This document shows, in pieces, positions 9,003 to 16,333 of a stretch of DNA of 41,748 nt. This DNA is from Rickettsiales bacterium. Its GTDB lineage: Bacteria > Pseudomonadota > Alphaproteobacteria > Rickettsiales > UBA6187. The stretch is taken from the NCBI GenBank assembly GCA_028223895.1, contig JAOIVE010000010.1, forward strand, positions 1 to 41,748, read 5' to 3'. Within the stretch, counting starts at the first letter, position 1. Every line of letters begins with the position of its first letter. The notes under the pieces were generated by a model, which worked only from the letters and a program-made list of their open reading frames with translations, was not told the origin of the DNA and made no database searches. The position numbers were made by a program, and so were the translations under genes.

Positions 9003-10394
9003 CTAAACAGCTCTGACTCTGGGTGATATATTTCTTTTAGACTGCGCCCAGCTTAGAAACTGGCTGGTAGAGTCAACTCTATCATCATGACTAACTTGTG
9101 GAAATCCAAATAACTCCGTTTCATAATCAATTAACCAATCAGCCTTATCTGGCAACATCACCTTTCCGGCCTCCATCAAAGGAGTTACACTGGCAAATCT
9201 TGTCATTTTGTCATTTTTAGGATTAATCGCAATTATCGGCAATTTTGTTTCGCGCCGCAAATCTTGAATCAATGACTGTCCGCTTGCCTTATCTTCTATT
9301 AATATGGTATTTGGGCTATATTTTTGCGCATGGGACAATATTGCGCGCTTCAAGTCAGGATATTCCATTTTTTCAGCGAAGCAATCAACCAGATAATATG
9401 CATTATCGCTTTGCAGCCATGTTGTGCATACGGAATAATCATTCTCTTTACCCGATTTAATAGCCGTATCCCAGCTTTGCATAATTTCTCCTTTTGGCAA
9501 ATTCTTATATCTGGCAAACCAGCTGCGCTTGACCATTGCTCCTTCTGAAATAATTGGGCATTGCTGATATTGGCTGGCAAATCCATTACTACCCAGATTA
9601 AGTTTCATCATTTCAATTTCTTCGATGCCTTCACGCTTTATATGCAATAACTCGCCTTCTTTGCGATAATAACATCCTGAGAAGTAATAATATTTTTTTG
9701 CTTTTGGAGCTATTGCCGGCAAACAAATATGAGTCCATTTATTTCCGGCCTTATCTAATAAATGCCCCGTTAAATCATCTGCATGCAATCTTTGCATTAC
9801 AACAACAATCACACCTTTTTTCTTATCATTAAGGCGACTCATAAATGTCTGATTAAACCACTCAATTGCATTTTGCCTTTGAACATCACTTGCTGCCTGC
9901 AAAGGATTATGCGGATCATCAACAATTAGAAAATCCCCTCCCTCACCTGTTGCTGTACCTCCTACCGATGTTGCAAAGCGAAATCCTCTTTCAGTGGTCA
10001 TGAACTTATTTTTTTCATTTTGATCTGATGCAAGCTTAATATCAGAGAAAATTTCTTCATACCACGGGCTTTCGATGATATTTCTACAATCTATTGAGTG
10101 TTTCGTACTAAGAAGCTGGCTATAGCTTGCCGTCATTATTCTTGCTGAAGGTTTATTTCCCAATATCCATGCCGGCCAGGCTACGCTTACGCAAATAGAC
10201 TTTAAATATCTTGGCGGAATATTAATAATTAACCGCTTTATTTTTCCGTTATAGGCTTTTGTTAGACGATCAGCAATCAGGTCAATATGCCAATTGCTAC
10301 TAAATTTACTTGCCGGATCAACATGCATAAAGCTACGCTCTATAAAGCATGATAGCTCTTGTCGATAGAAGGCATTTCTGGTATTTATATTCAT
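9003..10394 (-). CDS. terL: Phage terminase large subunit
   Basis: The packaging motor ATPase/nuclease of tailed phages, about 463 residues. The ATPase half has a deviant Walker A (NIPPRYLKS, residues 58-66), a Walker B (FLIVDDP, 155-161) and a VVVMQRLHADDLTG block near 200. The nuclease half has acidic residues at SWDTA (Asp309), ILIEDKASG (Glu367/Asp368) and SHDDRVDS (Asp437/Asp438). All motifs are intact and the frame is open throughout, so it is not decayed. No portal, capsid or other structural phage gene is near. It may be a domesticated packaging gene, a GTA-type component or a relict. No clear ribosome site is seen before the ATG. Confidence 0.92.
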   Translation of the reverse strand: MNINTRNAFYRQELSCFIERSFMHVDPASKFSSNWHIDLIADRLTKAYNGKIKRLIINIPPRYLKSICVSVAWPAWILGNKPSARIMTASYSQLLSTKHSIDCRNIIESPWYEEIFSDIKLASDQNEKNKFMTTERGFRFATSVGGTATGEGGDFLIVDDPHNPLQAASDVQRQNAIEWFNQTFMSRLNDKKKGVIVVVMQRLHADDLTGHLLDKAGNKWTHICLPAIAPKAKKYYYFSGCYYRKEGELLHIKREGIEEIEMMKLNLGSNGFASQYQQCPIISEGAMVKRSWFARYKNLPKGEIMQSWDTAIKSGKENDYSVCTTWLQSDNAYYLVDCFAEKMEYPDLKRAILSHAQKYSPNTILIEDKASGQSLIQDLRRETKLPIIAINPKNDKMTRFASVTPLMEAGKVMLPDKADWLIDYETELFGFPQVSHDDRVDSTSQFLSWAQSKRNISPRVRAV

Positions 10395-10427
10395 AATATA
10401 TTCTATTTATTAAAATTTTAATGATTT

Positions 10428-10460
10428 TGTAACATTTCTTACATAAAACTAGTTTATATA
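10428..10460 (+). promoter_or_regulatory. Shared upstream element, copy A, with -10-like box
   Basis: TGTAACATTTCTTACA at 10428-10443 is a perfect TGTAA/TTACA inverted repeat with a six-base centre. Exactly 11 bases later comes TATATA (10455-10460). The coiled-coil gene starts at 10497. Copies B and C, before the ankyrin and Q/N-rich genes, have the same spacing. Confidence 0.6.
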
Positions 10461-10496
10461 AGTAATTATTGATGGAAATTAAGGGAATTATTGTTC

Positions 10497-12071
10497 ATGA
10501 CTAAAGAAAGATTATTGAATAGCCAAGAATCAATTGCGAAAAGATTACGCAAAGAAATTGAATATATTAAAACCTATGAACTTCCATATGATCAGTCTGG
10601 TGCGGAGGAATCTATTGCCAAAGATTTTATTGAAGAGAGTTATCTACTCCTTAATATTATAAATGAAATGGTAAACCTTCAGTCAAACATTGAGGAATAT
10701 TATTCATATAAAAATAAGGCATATGAAGCCAAATATAAAGGATATTCTAATCCAGCAACGAAAAGAATTGCTAAAAATATTGAAAAAATAAAAGAATACA
10801 AAGCTAAATTTTATTCGCAAGATTCGGACGTAAATTTAAATTCTTATTTCTTTGGTTGCGTAGAGTTTGACATAAAGGAGCAATTAGCCAAAGACCCTAA
10901 AGGCACTACATCATTATTAATTAATAAGCTAGACAGCGCTATAAAAGTAAGAAAAAATGACTTAGAAGAGTATAAAAAATATTACGAAGAAATGGAATCT
11001 AAAGCAAATATAGAACTTAACCCAGAATATACATACTACAAATCTCTTATATCTCTAAGAGAAAGAAAGGAAAAATTAAAAGAAAAGCAGGAACTATTAG
11101 AAAGAGCTGAAAAAGCAGAAATTGAAGCTGAAAAAGATGTCAGAAAAGCTCAAACAGGAAAATATAATGCCGAATCTAAATTACAAATTGCTCAAAAACA
11201 ACAAATAGAAGCTTTAAAAGACGAGCTAAAAGAGATAAAAAGTAATAACGATTACAATCAAGCTAATAAGGAATCAGATCAGAAAAAAATTGAGAAAGAA
11301 ACTGCTCAGAAAGATCTAGAAGCAGCTGAAAAATTACTGCAGAATAGTAAAGATATTTTAAACGCAAAAAAGGCAGAAAAAGAAACTGCCCAGCAAGATC
11401 TGGAAGCAGCCAAGAAAGCTGAAACATTAGCTGGTAAAATCTCAGAAGAAGCTAAGATAGAACTAATTAAAATGGATGAAAAAGAAGAAAATTCAAAAAA
11501 GCCACCTAGATTTACAAGATTTGCAGATTCCGCATTTTCCGCATTTTCCGCATTCAAATTATTTGCCCGGAATGGCAAAACCCCTCTTGCTGAAAATTCC
11601 AAAATAGACATTAAACCAAGACCTGAATCTGCATCAAGTCAATTTAGCGATGATGACTATCTAGGTGAACCAGAAAATACCCCAGAGTCCTATATAAAGG
11701 AAGATAGATCATCTAAAGGCCAGAACCAATCAAACGAAACGGCAGGAATTGGCACTATTAGAAAATCTAAAAGTGAAAGCGAACTTTCAAACTTAACCGC
11801 AAAAGAGGAAAAGCAAGAAAATAAAGGCTTAAGACCATCTGCTTCAGAAGGTAATATTGCAATTTCACATAGAGAAAGACATAAATACATCAAAGATCGT
11901 GAATACATTAAAAATAAAGCCGCAGATATATTTAAAGCAGCAGACGAAGAGCCTATAAAACAAAGAAGACAAAGCATAGAGTCTTCTTCATCTGCGCCTT
12001 CATTCACTAAACGCCTTAGCTCTTCTTTTACACGATTGACTAGCGGCATAGGTGGTAGAGGTGCCAGGTAA
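10497..12071 (+). CDS. Large coiled-coil hypothetical protein, candidate host-interaction protein
   Basis: I do not recognise this 524-residue protein. Residues about 150-335 are a Lys/Glu/Ala-rich coiled coil that contains a repeated unit EKETAQxDLEAAxK spaced 28 residues apart. A short SAFSAFSAF segment follows, encoded by three tandem 9-base repeats. The tail (370-524) is disordered, Ser-rich and basic, with RKSKSESELS, RPSASEGNI and RRQSIESS, which resemble eukaryotic kinase target sites. There is no signal peptide or membrane span. The start is the ATG with AAGGGA 10 bases before it, not the TTG at 10491. Such a make-up is common in secreted effectors, but no secretion signal can be shown. 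Confidence 0.75.
   Translation: MTKERLLNSQESIAKRLRKEIEYIKTYELPYDQSGAEESIAKDFIEESYLLLNIINEMVNLQSNIEEYYSYKNKAYEAKYKGYSNPATKRIAKNIEKIKEYKAKFYSQDSDVNLNSYFFGCVEFDIKEQLAKDPKGTTSLLINKLDSAIKVRKNDLEEYKKYYEEMESKANIELNPEYTYYKSLISLRERKEKLKEKQELLERAEKAEIEAEKDVRKAQTGKYNAESKLQIAQKQQIEALKDELKEIKSNNDYNQANKESDQKKIEKETAQKDLEAAEKLLQNSKDILNAKKAEKETAQQDLEAAKKAETLAGKISEEAKIELIKMDEKEENSKKPPRFTRFADSAFSAFSAFKLFARNGKTPLAENSKIDIKPRPESASSQFSDDDYLGEPENTPESYIKEDRSSKGQNQSNETAGIGTIRKSKSESELSNLTAKEEKQENKGLRPSASEGNIAISHRERHKYIKDREYIKNKAADIFKAADEEPIKQRRQSIESSSSAPSFTKRLSSSFTRLTSGIGGRGAR
11530..11556 (+). repeat. Three tandem 9-base repeats
   Basis: CCGCATTTT occurs at 11530-11538 and 11539-11547, and CCGCATTCA at 11548-11556. 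They keep frame and encode SAFSAFSAF in the coiled-coil protein. This kind of array can gain or lose units by slippage without breaking the frame. Confidence 0.8.
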
Positions 12072-12117
12072 TTTGATAAGAAACAGAAACGCTTAAGTCC
12101 CTGTTATTATACAAAAA

Positions 12118-12134
12118 GTTATAGAAACTATAAC
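12118..12134. repeat. Perfect 7-bp inverted repeat
   Basis: GTTATAG-AAA-CTATAAC lies between the coiled-coil gene and the ankyrin gene, upstream of the shared promoter element. It could be a hairpin in the 3' end of the coiled-coil transcript or a protein-binding site. It has no T-run on the plus strand, so it is a poor terminator in the direction of the upstream gene. Confidence 0.5.
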
Positions 12135-12160
12135 AAGATGATATAAAACTCTTGAAACAT

Positions 12161-12193
12161 TGTAATATTACCTACACAATGCCTCCGTATAAT
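12161..12193 (+). promoter_or_regulatory. Shared upstream element, copy B, with -10 box
   Basis: TGTAATATTACCTACA at 12161-12176 is followed after exactly 11 bases by a consensus TATAAT (12188-12193). The ankyrin gene starts at 12219. Outer arms TGTA/TACA are 8 bases apart, as in copies A and C. Confidence 0.65.
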
Positions 12194-12218
12194 GACTGAG
12201 GAAAAAACAGAGGTGTAA

Positions 12219-12899
12219 ATGTCTGATAATGTAAATACTCCAGAAGCACTAAAAAACAAGAATATTCATGATTATGACTTTCTTGGCAGAAGAGTACGCA
12301 CGCATAAATATGATAGCGACAAGGGCAAATTTATTACCACAAACCATTATCACGTAAGTAGAGATAGTGAACATAAAATGGTGTCTAAAGATATAATTAT
12401 CAATAATATTGAAGAGGCTCTTGCCCAAAATAATTATATGGCAGCAGAATTTTTATTACAAAAAAACACATACAAAAATGCGTTAAGTTTATTTTGGCCT
12501 ATATCATATCGCAACAAAAACATGATTAAACTTCTACTTTCTCATGGCGCTAACATAAATTACCAAGACCCACAAACCCTTGATACTCCAATGCATTATG
12601 TTGCACGATTAAACATAAATGCACAAAATACTGAACTGGGAATGTTTTTAATAAAAAGAGGCGCTAATCCTTATGTAAAAAACGCAAGAAATCGTACGGC
12701 AATGGCAAGCGTTTCTAGTCAATTTGATGCTGTAAAGGACGAAGAATTGCTCAATAAACGCAACTTAATATGGGAAGAGGTAGCAGGAAAAAATCCCAAT
12801 AAAATCTCTCATAGCTCAACGCGGATTACCAATGACCCGCGCATATACAATCAAAATGAGAAAAAAGAAGAGCATAGCGATAATTTTATATTACTATAA
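12219..12899 (+). CDS. Ankyrin repeat protein
   Basis: This 226-residue protein has ankyrin repeats at about residues 97-129 (MIKLLLSHGANINYQDPQT, then DTPMHYVA) and 133-165 (GMFLIKRGANPYVKNARNRT), plus a degenerate one at about 60-90. Ankyrin repeats bind other proteins and are abundant in intracellular alphaproteobacteria, where some are secreted into the host. The N-terminal about 55 residues are polar with several His and Tyr, and the C-terminal about 50 are Asn/Lys/Glu rich and likely disordered. No signal peptide is seen. ACAGAGG gives a ribosome site. It shares its upstream element with the genes on either side. Confidence 0.85.
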   Translation: MSDNVNTPEALKNKNIHDYDFLGRRVRTHKYDSDKGKFITTNHYHVSRDSEHKMVSKDIIINNIEEALAQNNYMAAEFLLQKNTYKNALSLFWPISYRNKNMIKLLLSHGANINYQDPQTLDTPMHYVARLNINAQNTELGMFLIKRGANPYVKNARNRTAMASVSSQFDAVKDEELLNKRNLIWEEVAGKNPNKISHSSTRITNDPRIYNQNEKKEEHSDNFILL

Positions 12900-12923
12900 G
12901 ATTTCTATATTTTTTTACAAAAA

Positions 12924-12956
12924 TGTAACATTACCTACATATATTCAAGCTATAAA
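12924..12956 (+). promoter_or_regulatory. Shared upstream element, copy C, with -10-like box
   Basis: TGTAACATTACCTACA at 12924-12939 is followed after exactly 11 bases by TATAAA (12951-12956, continuing as TATAAAAT). It differs from copy B at a single base of the 16. The small Q/N-rich gene starts at 12998. Confidence 0.65.
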
Positions 12957-12997
12957 ATACAAATATTAAATAATTAATAAATTCACAAGGATTATAA

Positions 12998-13168
12998 ATG
13001 GAAAATGAAGCAAACAACAATATTGCAAATTTTGCTGCGGCTCCACAGCCACAGGCACAACAAAATGCGCAACAACCCAACATAACACAAAATCAACATA
13101 ATATTAGTCATGTAGATAATATTTTACATCAAAGGCAAGAAAGAAATAGCAGACTAATATCAAGATAA
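12998..13168 (+). CDS. Small Q/N-rich protein
   Basis: This is a 56-codon open frame, too short for most gene finders. It begins MENEANNNIANFAAAPQPQ, continues with Gln/Asn-rich sequence, and ends in a basic stretch RQERNSRLISR. It has a CACAAGG ribosome site 9 bases before the ATG and its own copy of the shared promoter element at the same spacing as two neighbours, which is the best sign that it is a true gene. No hydrophobic segment is present and the protein is probably disordered. No function can be given. Confidence 0.6.
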   Translation: MENEANNNIANFAAAPQPQAQQNAQQPNITQNQHNISHVDNILHQRQERNSRLISR

Positions 13169-13173
13169 ACAGA

Positions 13174-13695
13174 CTAATCTATTTCTCTGACACCTTTCTT
13201 AACACGCATAATTTCAACATGCTTACGAATTGTATCCAATAGTGGTTTTGTATCTTTTACTGCATACATAACTACTATTGGTGTTGATTTGTCTGATGTA
13301 TCTAAAACTATATTTCCGCAACCAAACATTCTAAGAGCAAACGGTTCAACCAGCGTCATATCCTTTACTCTAAATAGCTCTAAAACATCAGTTTGGCGAC
13401 TAAATACTCCAGACTCTTCATGCAAACGCTCGGTCGTTAATACATATTTATGACAATATGTTTTTGCCCAAACCCATCCAGCATGTATTAAAGGTAGAAA
13501 AAATGCGATTTTTGCCGCGCCCATATACACACCCTTAAGATCTGGATAGCTTGCAGCAAAGAATTGTTTCCAAAACCACGGCAATGTCATCGCAAGTAGA
13601 AATAAAATCATATCTATCGTGAAGATATTTGAATTCACCCATTGTGACGGTCCACCACGATAAACTACTTTTTCCTGGTCTAATAAATGAACCAT
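13174..13695 (-). CDS. Membrane protein with bacterial PH domain
   Basis: A 173-residue protein with an N-terminal VYRGGPSQWVNSNIF segment, two hydrophobic spans (TIDMILFLLAMTLPWFW and about residues 60-77), then a bacterial PH-like domain with KYVLTTERLHEESGVFSR, TDVLELFRVKDMTLVEPF and GNIVLDTSDKSTP. This is the layout of YdbT/YdbS-like proteins of unknown role. It converges on the Q/N-rich gene with only 5 bases between the stops. A GGAAT lies upstream of the ATG. It may be a chromosomal gene lying inside the island. Confidence 0.8.
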   Translation of the reverse strand: MVHLLDQEKVVYRGGPSQWVNSNIFTIDMILFLLAMTLPWFWKQFFAASYPDLKGVYMGAAKIAFFLPLIHAGWVWAKTYCHKYVLTTERLHEESGVFSRQTDVLELFRVKDMTLVEPFALRMFGCGNIVLDTSDKSTPIVVMYAVKDTKPLLDTIRKHVEIMRVKKGVREID

Positions 13696-13861
13696 TCTAA
13701 ATTCCTTAAATCATTTTATCATAGCCATTTTATGAAAATATGAACAATAAAACAACCGACAAATGCCATTTACCACATATTTAATGCCCCCAACACAGCT
13801 ATAGAAAATAATGGCTCTATATAATCAAAGTTAACTGATTATTTCGATTTATCTATTTAAT

Positions 13862-14239
13862 TTATTGTTTTATTTTCTTTTCCATTACACGCTTTATATA
13901 TTCATCTATTATTTTTTTATCCTCTTGCGGGCAGTTTTCAGTCAATTGATTTATACCTTTTATTCCAACACTATCACCGGATAAACCCTGCTCCTTTGCT
14001 TGGATATCCTGCTCCATGGGAATAATTTTTATTAGCAAAGAAACTAACTTTGTAAGAGATGAAACTATATTTTCTTTCTCCCCCCAAACCTTTCTCCAGG
14101 CAGGAGAAATCTCTTCCTCAGACTCTTTTAGTTCTTTTTCTAATCTATCAATTAGGTTTATTACTAACTTTCTAGTTGAAGACAATTCATTTGAATATTT
14201 TAAAAAGTCACTATTTTTACATTCCATTAAAAAACCCAT
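13862..14239 (-). CDS. Hypothetical helical protein
   Basis: I do not recognise this 125-residue protein. It is almost entirely helical and charged, with a central segment ISPAWRKVWGEKENIVSSLT followed by KLVSLLIKIIPMEQD. The C-terminus is Lys-rich. It is divergently placed from the small phage-like gene at 14558, so it may be part of the same remnant, perhaps as a partner of the packaging or regulatory genes; that is a guess from position. The ATG at 14239 is taken, with a second ATG four codons in; neither has a good ribosome site. Confidence 0.6.
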   Translation of the reverse strand: MGFLMECKNSDFLKYSNELSSTRKLVINLIDRLEKELKESEEEISPAWRKVWGEKENIVSSLTKLVSLLIKIIPMEQDIQAKEQGLSGDSVGIKGINQLTENCPQEDKKIIDEYIKRVMEKKIKQ

Positions 14240-14557
14240 TATAGTTATAAATCAGATAATTATCCTAATAAATTAATATAACAAAAAGCTACAAACACCC
14301 CCCAACTCAACTTAAGATACATATTTGCAACAACAAGCCCATTCATATATTTAATAATATTATATAAATAAAATTATATCTGGAAGCCCCCTTAAGTAAA
14401 AAAAATCAACATATTCTTTACTAAGAAGTAACAAGTAAATTACTTTTTTAAAAAATATTGAAGATTTTTCGTAAAAGCCTCTTGCAGAATACATCAGAGC
14501 AACTTATGGTTGCTTCACGTAACTATTAATCAATTAAACTATAGGGAGAATTGAGTA
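14240..14557. other. Gene-free spacer with two hairpins
   Basis: About 320 very AT-rich bases between divergent genes. A terminator-like hairpin AAGTAA/TTACTT followed by TTTT lies at 14426-14449, and a perfect hairpin AGCAAC-TTATG-GTTGCT at 14498-14514. The second may be part of the leader or an operator of the next gene. ATAGGGAGA just upstream of the 14558 start provides its ribosome site. I see no tRNA or open frame with support. Confidence 0.4.
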
Positions 14558-14965
14558 ATGACTGCTAGTCTTAATAAAGAAAATAAAAACACAAATTCAA
14601 CTAAAGAGGCATCAGAAATAGATATCATCAACCAATCGTCGCTATTTGATAAGTCAAACCACACTTCTTATAATGTTCGCCAGCTATGGCAGTCGGTTCT
14701 TGCGCAGGCCTTATTAGATGCAACTAAAAATGCATATACTCCCAATCAAAAGCTAAAAAGGCAAAAAAATGCTGAGTGGTTTTCTATTGAAAATGATGAT
14801 TTTTTACAAGTTTGCTGCTTTGCAGGAGTTGAACCAGTTGACCTTATTAAGCAAGTTTCAAAGCCAATAATTGCTGCGAGATCAAACTCTAACCCTTCAA
14901 AAAAACGCCGTCAAATTCGACGCCCGCTTAATATTTTCATAAAGCAAGAGCCTCAATCTTTATAA
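14558..14965 (+). CDS. Small phage-associated type hypothetical protein
   Basis: A 135-residue soluble protein with a core of QLWQSVLAQALLDATKNAYT, then AEWFSIENDDFLQVCCFAGV and EPVDLIKQV. This pattern (a short helix, an Ala-x-x-Trp-Phe/Leu-x-Ser segment and an Asp-Phe-x-x-Val-Cys-x-x-Ala-Gly block) resembles small proteins I associate with phage and prophage regions of alphaproteobacteria. The family name is not known to me. Its C-terminus is basic (KKRRQIRRPLNIFIK), which would suit nucleic acid binding. GGGAGA lies 9 bases before the ATG. Confidence 0.65.
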   Translation: MTASLNKENKNTNSTKEASEIDIINQSSLFDKSNHTSYNVRQLWQSVLAQALLDATKNAYTPNQKLKRQKNAEWFSIENDDFLQVCCFAGVEPVDLIKQVSKPIIAARSNSNPSKKRRQIRRPLNIFIKQEPQSL

Positions 14966-15122
14966 CAACAATCACTATTAAAACAATAGAGGCAACATGC
15001 AAACGCATCTATTAAGACACATACAGTCTTTTGGATATAGTTGAAAAAATATCTAAATTGAAAAAACTATTAAAAATTTTAAGTAAATTATTTTCTATAA
15101 TGCAAATAGTGAGAGGGAAAAC

Positions 15123-15650
15123 ATGGCATTTTCTAACCGCAGAGGACGTCCGCGCACTAAAGTTGCCGGCTCTGACTTGGGCACTCCTGAGTTACAATAT
15201 AAGCGCTTAATTAATGAAACCACAGAACCATTTGACCTATGTTTAAAAAAATCTTTTATCAATATCAACCAACACAGCGCCGGTCTGAGATTGCGTTGGC
15301 TATATGTTTTACGTTTTGGCGTTCCAACTGTAAGTGCTTACAATCCAAATGACGGGGTCGGAATATCAACTCGTAAAATTGACGAAGATTGGTCACAAGA
15401 GCGCCAGGAAGAATATTTGCTTTATACAGATAATCTACATAAAATTGGCGCCAAAACCACCGTTTTCAATATATGTATTTTACATAATTGGCCGCTATTT
15501 TTAAACCCTCATCCAGAGAAATCATATATAATTAAAAATTATGAGGAAGCCAATTTTCAATTAACAAAGCTAAGAGAAGGACTTGATATAATTGATAATT
15601 TGGGACAAAAATATACAAAATCCAAAAAATATCATACAATAATGCCCTAA
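15123..15650 (+). CDS. AT-hook-like, phage-associated type hypothetical protein
   Basis: A 175-residue protein whose N-terminus RRGRPRTK contains the RGRP core of an AT-hook, a minor-groove DNA-binding motif. Next come SDLGTPELQYKRLINE and the conserved-looking QHSAGLRLRWLYVLRFGVP. The order GRPR, GTPELQ.KR, AGLRLRWLY.LR.G resembles small proteins I associate with alphaproteobacterial prophage remnants, often beside genes like the 14558 one; I cannot name the family. AGAGGG precedes the ATG by 6 bases, and a TATAAT lies at 15096-15101. A role in DNA binding is inferred from the motif alone. Confidence 0.65.
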   Translation: MAFSNRRGRPRTKVAGSDLGTPELQYKRLINETTEPFDLCLKKSFININQHSAGLRLRWLYVLRFGVPTVSAYNPNDGVGISTRKIDEDWSQERQEEYLLYTDNLHKIGAKTTVFNICILHNWPLFLNPHPEKSYIIKNYEEANFQLTKLREGLDIIDNLGQKYTKSKKYHTIMP

Positions 15651-15716
15651 TTGCAAAAAAAATGAAATAAAAGAGCATTATATAAATATAGATACTAAAA
15701 AAATAATGGATAAAAA

Positions 15717-16097
15717 ATGCCTAATAAAATTGAAGAATTTAAAACTAAAGACATTGAAGCTAATAAATATTATGACGAAAACTACACCGATAGCGAGCCA
15801 GAATATGACAGCGAATCAAGGAGCGAAGACAAAATAATCTCTGCAAATAACAGGCCTTTATTTAGTAAAATTACCTCTGGATACCATGCAGATATAGACG
15901 AAACTCCAGAATCGCAAAGGTCACAGCAAAGCAAAGAAGTAAACCCACAATATAAGCTAGACATGCAATATTATGAACGCAATTCAGAAAGCCAAGAGGA
16001 AGGCAAAAGAGGATATGCAACAAGAATAGGAAGAAAAGATAAACCAGAAAAATTTACTTATAGGCTTACAGACGAAAGAAACCATAAAATGAAATAA
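15717..16097 (+). CDS. Acidic, low-complexity hypothetical protein
   Basis: A 126-residue protein, highly polar and probably disordered, with repeated acidic Ser/Tyr stretches such as YTDSEPEYDSESRSEDK and PESQRSQQSKEVNPQYKLD, and a basic C-terminus. No hydrophobic segment or known domain is present. It lies 66 bases after the AT-hook-like gene, with no clear ribosome site, so expression is less certain. Its composition resembles the tail of the coiled-coil protein at 10.5 kb, but I see no shared sequence. Confidence 0.5.
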   Translation: MPNKIEEFKTKDIEANKYYDENYTDSEPEYDSESRSEDKIISANNRPLFSKITSGYHADIDETPESQRSQQSKEVNPQYKLDMQYYERNSESQEEGKRGYATRIGRKDKPEKFTYRLTDERNHKMK

Positions 16098-16333
16098 AAT
16101 ATTCATCATAAATATGCTTTAGATATTTTATTTTTGAAGATTGACTTCTTTTAACCAGTTTATAACCTTGTAAGTCTTTTTTTTGTATATTACTTTATTG
16201 AGAAACCCTCGCACGAATAATACCAACGAAAATTTTTCTCAGCCTTAGACTACTCTTTTTAAAGAGAGCAAACCGAAAACCACCCCTTCTGGCTGTGCTT
16301 TATTCAACAAAATAAAATAAGCAAAAGATGTCT
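16098..16333. other. Intergenic region after the island
   Basis: About 236 bases between the acidic protein gene and sdhB, which converge. A short hairpin GAAG-ATTGA-CTTC followed by TTTT (16136-16152) may end plus-strand transcription. A palindrome CTCTTT-TT-AAAGAG lies at 16253-16266, about 70 bases beyond the sdhB stop. No open frame or RNA gene is recognised. Confidence 0.35.

Larger units (their letters stand above)
9003..16097. mobile_element. Accessory island with phage-type genes and putative host-interaction genes
   Basis: Between conserved core genes (SulP/DUF983 on the left, sdhCDAB on the right) lies about 7 kb of unlike content. It holds a lone full-length terminase large subunit, two small proteins of phage-associated type, an ankyrin protein, a coiled-coil protein, a Q/N-rich peptide and other unknown genes, with wide AT-rich gaps. 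I see no integrase, transposase, capsid or portal gene and no clear flanking repeats, so this is a remnant or domesticated element, not a complete prophage. The boundaries are my estimate. Confidence 0.4.

Noticed and set aside
14527-14549. A stretch ending CTATAGGGAGA and starting TAAT, matching both ends of the T7 RNA polymerase promoter (16 of 23 positions) just before a phage-type gene
   Set aside because: The middle bases that the T7 polymerase reads for specificity do not match, the GGGAGA also serves as the ribosome site, and no phage RNA polymerase gene is present. Most likely chance.
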